Of a stretch of 64,000 nucleotides of DNA, positions 59,130-64,000 are shown in pieces. Every line of letters begins with the position of its first letter. Within the stretch, counting starts at the first letter, position 1. Source of the DNA: Streptomyces rubradiris (GTDB lineage Bacteria; Actinomycetota; Actinomycetes; Streptomycetales; Streptomycetaceae); contig NZ_BNEA01000007.1 in the NCBI RefSeq assembly GCF_016860525.1, positions 310,001 through 374,000 of the forward strand. Direction: 5' to 3'. Below the pieces are notes generated by a model that saw nothing but the letters and a program-made list of their open reading frames with translations, did no database searches and had not been told where the DNA came from. The position numbers and the translations under genes were made by a program.

Positions 59130-59882
59130 ATGGCGCTTCATCGCATCCTTTCCTGGACACCGGCGGCCGTCGTCTTCGACTGCGACGGCACGCTGCTGGA
59201 CACCGAACGACACTGGGAGACCGCTCGCCGGCGGGTTCTCGACGACGTGGGCCTCACCCCCGCCGCGGGCTTCGCGGAACGGGCCAAGGGCCTGCACTAC
59301 ACCGAGTGCGGGCAGCTCATGGCCGACGAGGGAGGCCGTCCCGAACTGGGCCGGGACCTCGCCGACCGGCTGCTGGGGCACTTCCGCGCCCTGGTCTGCG
59401 ACCATCCGGTGACCATGCCGGGCGCCCGCGAACTGGTGCGGGCGGCGGCCGCCTTCGCCCCGTTGGCCATCGCCAGCAACTGCCCCCGTGACGTGGTCGA
59501 ACCCGGTCTGGAAGAGGCCGGGCTGCTCCGTCACTTCCGCGCCGTGGTGGTGCCCGAGGGCACGATCCGGCCCAAGCCCGACCCGGACGTCTACCTGACG
59601 GCCGCCCAGCGCTGCGGCGCCGATCCGGCCGACACGATGGCGGTCGAGGACACACACTGCGGGATCCTCGCCGCGGTCCGGGCCGGACTGACGGTGCTCG
59701 GCGCCGGCCCCTGGCCCGGCGAGGAGACGGCCGCCCTGACCGATCTGTGGGTCGAGACGCTGGAGGACCCCCGGATCATCCGCTGGGCCACCGAACGGAC
59801 ACCGCTTCGGACCTCGCCGCCGAAGCCCGCCGCGGCTCCGTCGCCGACCGGTTCCGGGCTCCAGCAGGCCACGGCTCCGTGA
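59130..59882 (+). CDS. HAD-superfamily hydrolase (phosphatase, subfamily IA)
   Basis: 250 residues. Motif I is VVFDCDGTLLDTERHW, motif II LAIASNCP, motif III Lys in RPKPDPDVYL, and motif IV AVEDTHCGILAA. It resembles beta-phosphoglucomutase/phosphatase enzymes such as YcjU and GS1-like proteins. The last 40 residues are low-complexity. The 240-base gap from afsA holds its own promoter. In the methylenomycin furan pathway a HAD phosphatase (MmfP) follows the AfsA homologue MmfL, so a role in signal dephosphorylation is possible; general sugar phosphatase activity is the alternative. Confidence 0.8.
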   Translation: MALHRILSWTPAAVVFDCDGTLLDTERHWETARRRVLDDVGLTPAAGFAERAKGLHYTECGQLMADEGGRPELGRDLADRLLGHFRALVCDHPVTMPGARELVRAAAAFAPLAIASNCPRDVVEPGLEEAGLLRHFRAVVVPEGTIRPKPDPDVYLTAAQRCGADPADTMAVEDTHCGILAAVRAGLTVLGAGPWPGEETAALTDLWVETLEDPRIIRWATERTPLRTSPPKPAAAPSPTGSGLQQATAP

Positions 59883-59946
59883 CCGCCGTCCCGCGACGGG
59901 TGAACGGTGGCCCGGGTCCGTCCCCGGAAGGCGGCCCGCCGCTCGT

Positions 59947-60711
59947 TCAGTCCGGCCGCCGCGGCGCCGCATCCGTGACGGACGGCGGCAGTCCGGTGAC
60001 CACGCCGCCGGCTGAGGAGAGCAGCAGGCCGACGCCCACCGCACCGGGGTCCGGCACTCCCCTGCCCCGCTCGCCGACGTAACTGGCCCGGCCACGGCGC
60101 GCACGCAGGCGTGCCGTCAGGCGCACCCCCTCCCATGCGGCGCGCGACGCATGGGCGAGGGCCACCCGGCTGCCGACCTGCTCCGGACACACGCGCAGCG
60201 CCTCGCACGCCGGGTACAGGGCATCCACGAGGGTCTTGTCCCCCGGCCGCGCCTCACCGACCCGCTGTACGGCGGCGAGCCCACCGGTGAGACCCGCCCG
60301 CAGGGCGGCCACGTCCAGTACCGGGCCGACCGCCGCCAGCGCCAGTTCCGTCAGCAGCAGCCCGAACAGCGGGCCGCTGGTGCCGCCGACCCCGTCCAGG
60401 AAGACGGTCGCCACCGTCCGCAGCGGTCCGCCGGCCCGCCCGGCCGCAGCCGGTGACACCGGCCCCGCCCGGTCCAGGGCGCGCACGGAGGCGTCGAGTC
60501 CCGAGCGGAGATTCGTACCGAAGTCGCCGTCGCCCACCCGCTGGTCGAGCGCGGTGAGTTCGGCCTCGGTGGCCCGGACGGAGGCGGCGAACCTCCGCAT
60601 CCAGCCTTCCGTGAAGGCCGCGTCCGCGACGGGGATGTCCGTCCACGTCGTGCTCGCGACAGTGCTGTCCGGGGATGCCGCGTCGTCCTGCGCCGAGTAG
60701 TGCTCCAGCAT
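59947..60711 (-). CDS. dhaL: Dihydroxyacetone kinase, DhaL subunit
   Basis: 254 residues, longer than the usual 210. The DAK2 nucleotide-binding motifs are RVGDGDFGTNLRSG and LDGVGGTSGPLFGLLL; RPGDKTLVDALYPA is the matching ADP loop. ATG 60711 has GCAGGAGGTGGCACC upstream. It is downstream of dhaK (25 bases) and phosphorylates the substrate held by DhaK. No PTS DhaM gene is in the window, so an ATP-dependent form is likely unless DhaM lies elsewhere. Confidence 0.88.
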   Translation of the reverse strand: MLEHYSAQDDAASPDSTVASTTWTDIPVADAAFTEGWMRRFAASVRATEAELTALDQRVGDGDFGTNLRSGLDASVRALDRAGPVSPAAAGRAGGPLRTVATVFLDGVGGTSGPLFGLLLTELALAAVGPVLDVAALRAGLTGGLAAVQRVGEARPGDKTLVDALYPACEALRVCPEQVGSRVALAHASRAAWEGVRLTARLRARRGRASYVGERGRGVPDPGAVGVGLLLSSAGGVVTGLPPSVTDAAPRRPD

Positions 60712-60736
60712 GGTGCCACCTCCTGCCCGCCCTTGG

Positions 60737-61732
60737 TCACCGGGGCCATGAGGGCGTGTGCGCGGGCGCGTCGAACCACTTGACCGTCTCCGGGTCCGCA
60801 CGCATCAGCGTGAGCGAGAAGCCGCGCATGTCCAGCGCGGTCACGAAGTCGCCCACGAGGACGCGTTCGAGGACCGGTCCGCACCGGTCCAGCCGCGCCG
60901 CGAGTTGCCGCGCCACGCCGTACAACTCCAGACGCGTCACCCCGCCGAGCCCGTTGACCAGGGCGATGACCGAGTCGCCGGCGGCCGGGTCCAGCGCCGC
61001 CAGCAGTTCCTCCGTCATCCGGGTGACCAGCTCGTCCAGGGCCGGCCGGGACTCCGTACGGCGGGCCCGCTCGCCGTGGATGCCGACCCCCCACTCGAGG
61101 TCCCCCTCGGCGAGGTCGAAGGCGGAACGCCCCGTGGCCGGAGTGCGATGTGCGGCCGAGGCGACCGCGAGGCTACGGCAGCGGCTCACCAACTCGGTGC
61201 CTATGTCGGCGAGTTCGCGCAGCCCGAGGCCGGTGTCCGCGGCGGCCCCGAGGACCTTCTCCACCAGTACGGCGGCCCCGGTGCCCCGACGGCCCGTGGC
61301 CGACTCGGACGAGTCCGACGCCAGGTCGTCGTCGATCAGCACGCGGGCGCAGTCGATGCCCTCATGGGCGAGCCGCTCGGCGGCGATGCCGAAGTTGATA
61401 CGGTCCCCCGTGTAGTTCTTCACCAGGTGCAGCACGCCCGCGCCGCGCGACACGGCACGGGAGGCGTCGAACACCTGGCGGTTGTGCGGGGAGGCCATCA
61501 ACTGGCCGGGGCACACGGCGTCCAGCATGCCCGCGCCGAGGAAACCGAGGTGCAGCGGTTCGTGCCCGGAGCCGCCGCCCGACACGATCGCCACGCGGCG
61601 GCCGGGAGCCGGGTGCCGGGCCCGGAAGAAGCCGGCCGCCTCGTCGTGGACGACGAGGTCGGCGTGGACCCGGGCGAACCCGGCCAGTGCGTCGGGGACC
61701 ATTCGGTCGAGCGAATTCGTGAAGTACACCAC
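60737..61732 (-). CDS. dhaK: Dihydroxyacetone kinase, DhaK subunit
   Basis: 331 residues. DAK1 features: VSGGGSGHEPLHLGFLGAGMLDAVCPG (about 50-76), VLHLVKNYTGDRINFGIA, and the His that binds the substrate covalently in EWGVGIHGE (about 218). GTG 61732 with GGGAGGCCGGCCA upstream was chosen; the next codon is also GTG. DhaKL makes dihydroxyacetone phosphate, or phosphorylates related ketoses such as erythrulose. It lies downstream of two sugar ABC permeases, so the group could be a ketose or polyol uptake operon. Confidence 0.88.
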   Translation of the reverse strand: MVYFTNSLDRMVPDALAGFARVHADLVVHDEAAGFFRARHPAPGRRVAIVSGGGSGHEPLHLGFLGAGMLDAVCPGQLMASPHNRQVFDASRAVSRGAGVLHLVKNYTGDRINFGIAAERLAHEGIDCARVLIDDDLASDSSESATGRRGTGAAVLVEKVLGAAADTGLGLRELADIGTELVSRCRSLAVASAAHRTPATGRSAFDLAEGDLEWGVGIHGERARRTESRPALDELVTRMTEELLAALDPAAGDSVIALVNGLGGVTRLELYGVARQLAARLDRCGPVLERVLVGDFVTALDMRGFSLTLMRADPETVKWFDAPAHTPSWPR

Positions 61733-62130
61733 TGGCCGGCCTCCCAGACGTCCTCGGCCTCGCAGCGCCCCGGAAGCGGGATGCGGGAGGCCGGAAACCA
61801 CGGTGGGTCGATCGGAGGCACGTCATCCACGGACGCACAACCCGAGATGCTGCCTCGTGTGTCTCCGGGTCTCACCTGCCTTACGGCGGTCCGCCTTGCG
61901 GCTGTCGCCCTCGGATCCGTCTTTCCGGCCATGCTGCGGCTCGCCGGCCGCGACGGCAACTCGAGCCCGGCCGCGACGGCCGCCGGGCAGACCCGAGGCG
62001 CTCGGTGCATGCTTGATGTGATCGGCTGATCGCCCGGTGGGCTGCGTGGATACAGCACGAGGCGTCCTTGGCGGGCCCGGGTGCCGCGCCGGGGCGGCGG
62101 TGCCGACGCTCCCCCGCCCTGCCCTCGGGG
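61733..62130. other. Intergenic region between dhaK and the ABC permease
   Basis: 398 bases with no convincing gene. Open frames in it lack ribosome binding sites and family matches. No clear terminator or operator was seen, so whether dhaKL is transcribed with the ABC genes is undecided. Confidence 0.5.
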
Positions 62131-62964
62131 TCACTTGACGGAGCCGCCGGTGATGCCGGCGGCGATGTACTTCTGCGCGAGGACGAGCAGGATCGCGGCG
62201 GGCACCGCGGAGAGCACGGACGCGGCCATCACCGAGCCCCAGTCGCCCACGTGCGCGCCGATGTACTGGTAGATGCCCAGCGTGACCGGCTTGACGTCGT
62301 CGGTGGTGTTGAGGGTGAGCGCGAACATGAAGTCGCTCCACGAGAACAGGAAGGCGAACAGGCCCGAGGTGATCAGGGAGTTGCGGCTCATCGGCAGCAC
62401 CACCCGCAGGAAGGTGCGCAGCCGTCCCGCCCCGTCCATCTCCGCGGCCTCGATCACCTCGCCGGGTATGGACTGCATGAACGACCGCATCAGCACGATG
62501 GAGAAGGGGATGCCCAGGGAGGCGTCCGCGAGCATCAGGCCGAAGTAGGAGTTGACCAGGCCCAGATCGACGTACGAGGTGTACAGGGCGTTGGCGATGA
62601 CGATGCCGGGCACCATCTGGGTGATCAGGGTGCCGAACACGATGGTGCGTGTGCCGCGCAGCCGGAACCGGGCCAGCCCGTAGGCGGCCGGGGCCGCGAT
62701 CGCCAGGCAGATGACGACCGCGCCGAGCGAGACCAGCAGCGAGGTCAGCAGATGCCCGCCCTGGTCGTCGAGCGCCTTGGTGAAACCGGACAGGTCGAGG
62801 CGGTGCGGCACCGGATCCACCTCCAGCAGCCCGGCCTCGGGCTGGAGCGCGGTGTCGAGCATCCAGTACAGCGGGAAGAGCATCACGGCCAGGACGAGCG
62901 CCCCGGCCACGGTGGAGCCCCAACGGCGTCGGCGCGTACGCGGTTTCACGTTCTCGGCGGCCAT
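62131..62964 (-). CDS. Sugar ABC transporter permease, MalG-like
   Basis: 277 residues with six hydrophobic segments. The EAA loop is IEAAEMDGAGRLRTFLRVVLP (about 170-190). The N-terminal MLDTALQPEAG and C-terminal LAQKYIAAGITGGSVK are typical of CUT1 family permeases. It lies 6 bases downstream of the MalF-like gene. No ATPase gene is present; Streptomyces CUT1 systems commonly share the MsiK ATPase. Confidence 0.9.
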   Translation of the reverse strand: MAAENVKPRTRRRRWGSTVAGALVLAVMLFPLYWMLDTALQPEAGLLEVDPVPHRLDLSGFTKALDDQGGHLLTSLLVSLGAVVICLAIAAPAAYGLARFRLRGTRTIVFGTLITQMVPGIVIANALYTSYVDLGLVNSYFGLMLADASLGIPFSIVLMRSFMQSIPGEVIEAAEMDGAGRLRTFLRVVLPMSRNSLITSGLFAFLFSWSDFMFALTLNTTDDVKPVTLGIYQYIGAHVGDWGSVMAASVLSAVPAAILLVLAQKYIAAGITGGSVK

Positions 62965-62970
62965 CGCCGG

Positions 62971-63915
62971 TCACTTCCCCTCGGTGCGGTTGGCCCGCAG
63001 GTAGAACACCGCGAAGACCGCGGAGATCAGGATCAGTACGTTGCCGACGACGGCGCCGGCCCCGAAGTCCAGCCGTACGAAGGAGTTCTGGTAGGTGAGC
63101 GTGCCCAGGGTCTGGGTGGCGTCGGCGGGACCGCCGTCGGTGAGGGCGAGGATCAGGTCGAGGATCTTGACCGTCGACATGAAGCCCAGGACGAGGACGA
63201 CCGTGATGACGGGACGGAGCGTCGGCAGGGTGATGGACCGGAAGGTCCGCCAGGCGGAGGCGCCGTCCAGGGCGGCGGCCTCGTACAGCTCGCGGGGCAC
63301 CTCCTGGAGACCGCCGTACAGGATGACCATGTTGAACGGGATTCCGATCCATATGTTGACCAGAATGACCGAGAGCAGCGCCATGTGCGGACTGGTCAAC
63401 CATGGAGTGTGTCCGTCGAGACCGATGGCGTCCAGGAAGGAGTTCAGTACACCCGTGTCCTGGTCCAGGATGCGTCGCCACACGATGCCGGAGACCACCA
63501 TGGGCACCAGCCAGGGCAGCAGGATCAGCGACCGCAGGACGCCGTTCAGCGGGAACCTGCGGGTGAAGAAGACGGCGAGGGCGAGGCCCGCGCAGAACTG
63601 GCCGAGCAGCGAGCCCGCGGTGAAGACGAGCGTGTGCCACAGTGCCTTGCCGAACAGGGCGTCCCGGAAGACGGCCGACCAGTTGTCGAACCCGTTGAGG
63701 GGCGCCTCGCCGGTGAAGAACGTCTTCGGCGTGTAGTGCTGGAAGCTCATCACGACGTTGCGGACGAGCGGGTAGCCGAAGAACAGCAGCATGAACAGCA
63801 CGGCGGGGGCGACGAACCCCCACTGGGCGAGGCGTCGCCGGTACCGCGGCCGGGCGGCGGCCGGTACCCCGGCCGTGGGCGCCGCGCCGCGCGCGGTGAC
63901 GGTGGGCGTGGTCAT
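62971..63915 (-). CDS. Sugar ABC transporter permease, MalF-like
   Basis: 314 residues with six hydrophobic segments after a basic N-terminus. The EAA loop is LYEAAALDGASAWRTFRSITLP; FVAPAVLFMLLFFGYPLVRNVVMSF is the usual CUT1 opening. ATG 63915. It sits between the binding protein gene (11 bases upstream) and the MalG-like gene, in the standard order for a CUT1 operon. Confidence 0.9.
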   Translation of the reverse strand: MTTPTVTARGAAPTAGVPAAARPRYRRRLAQWGFVAPAVLFMLLFFGYPLVRNVVMSFQHYTPKTFFTGEAPLNGFDNWSAVFRDALFGKALWHTLVFTAGSLLGQFCAGLALAVFFTRRFPLNGVLRSLILLPWLVPMVVSGIVWRRILDQDTGVLNSFLDAIGLDGHTPWLTSPHMALLSVILVNIWIGIPFNMVILYGGLQEVPRELYEAAALDGASAWRTFRSITLPTLRPVITVVLVLGFMSTVKILDLILALTDGGPADATQTLGTLTYQNSFVRLDFGAGAVVGNVLILISAVFAVFYLRANRTEGK

Positions 63916-63926
63916 CTGCGCGTACC

Positions 63927-64000
63927 TCAGTTCCCGCTCGTGGCCCGCTGCTGGGCTCGCTGGAGGGCGGCCTGGCTGGACTGGCCGGTCAGGGCGGCCT
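63927..64000 (-). CDS. C-terminus of an extracellular sugar-binding protein (partial)
   Basis: The last 24 codons, ending ALTGQSSQAALQRAQQRATSGN with TGA at 63927-63929, look like the C-terminal helix of a CUT1 solute-binding protein. The rest is outside the window. The call leans on the position just upstream of two permease genes. Confidence 0.6.
   Translation of the reverse strand, partial: AALTGQSSQAALQRAQQRATSGN

Noticed and set aside
61823..63823. Minus-strand open frame of 666 codons
   Set aside because: It covers the two ABC permease genes in another frame; Arg/Pro/His-rich with no membrane segments.
1..64000. CRISPR arrays, insertion sequences, prophage, tRNA or rRNA genes
   Set aside because: Looked for repeats with regular spacing, transposase motifs, phage structural genes and conserved RNA features; none was seen. 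Decay at 28639-29743 has no insertion sequence beside it.

Overview
The window is very GC-rich. Nearly all genes have G/C-ending codons, GTG and TTG starts and 4-base ATGA/GTGA overlaps are common, and the content (AfsA and butyrolactone-receptor homologues, a lasso peptide cluster, CebR-type operators, secreted CAZymes, rare TTA codons) points to a Streptomyces chromosome, probably an accessory or arm region. No rRNA, tRNA, CRISPR array, transposase or phage gene was seen.

Layout. 1-668: 5' part of a cytochrome P450 on the minus strand. 1087-9494: a hemicellulose and uronate block. It has a glucarate operon (kdgD, gudD, an SSS-family symporter), a secreted SGNH hydrolase, a secreted CE15 glucuronoyl esterase and a secreted GH54-CBM42 arabinofuranosidase, with several clear operators. 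9691-15667: a TetR/SnoaL-like pair, an alpha/beta hydrolase with a divergent LysR gene, a spore photoproduct lyase-like radical SAM protein and an NAD-binding membrane-associated protein. 16164-28703: the most unusual part, a biosynthetic locus around an AvrD-family protein (AvrD makes syringolides in Pseudomonas). The minus-strand operon holds AvrD, a NadR-like P-loop kinase, a KAS III, an ACP, an MDR reductase, two MFS exporters, an FAD monooxygenase and a SnoaL-like protein. A divergent plus-strand arm holds a hotdog thioesterase, a dienelactone hydrolase, a CMD-family protein and a HAD phosphatase. 28639-29743: decayed DsbA-like and MarR-like genes. 29760-39643: regulators, MFS pumps, a GT39-like membrane glycosyltransferase, an aldo/keto reductase and a C45-type acyltransferase, ending in a TetR/MFS pair with three operator copies.

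39840-44597 is a complete lasso peptide cluster in the order A-C-B1-B2-ABC ATPase-ABC permease; the predicted core resembles propeptin. 45017-48449 has two DUF2267 proteins, an SPW-repeat membrane protein, an erythromycin-esterase-family protein and a small unknown protein. 48838-50499 is a secreted GH5-FN3-CBM2 mannanase under a CebR-type box. 50605-54358 is a double Lrp/AsnC regulator with a divergent MFS transporter and an M20 amidohydrolase, followed by two secreted proteins of unknown function.

57101-64000 starts with an ArpA-like TetR gene divergent from afsA (gamma-butyrolactone synthase, with a TTA codon). A HAD hydrolase follows. Convergent with it are dhaL, dhaK and two sugar ABC permeases, with the C-terminus of a binding protein at the window edge. 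The AfsA substrate is dihydroxyacetone phosphate, the product of DhaKL, so the grouping is suggestive. Together with the AvrD locus, the window carries two unrelated families of enzymes that condense a beta-ketoacyl chain with a sugar phosphate. Links between operons, operator assignments and product predictions are inferences from reading the sequence; no searches were run.
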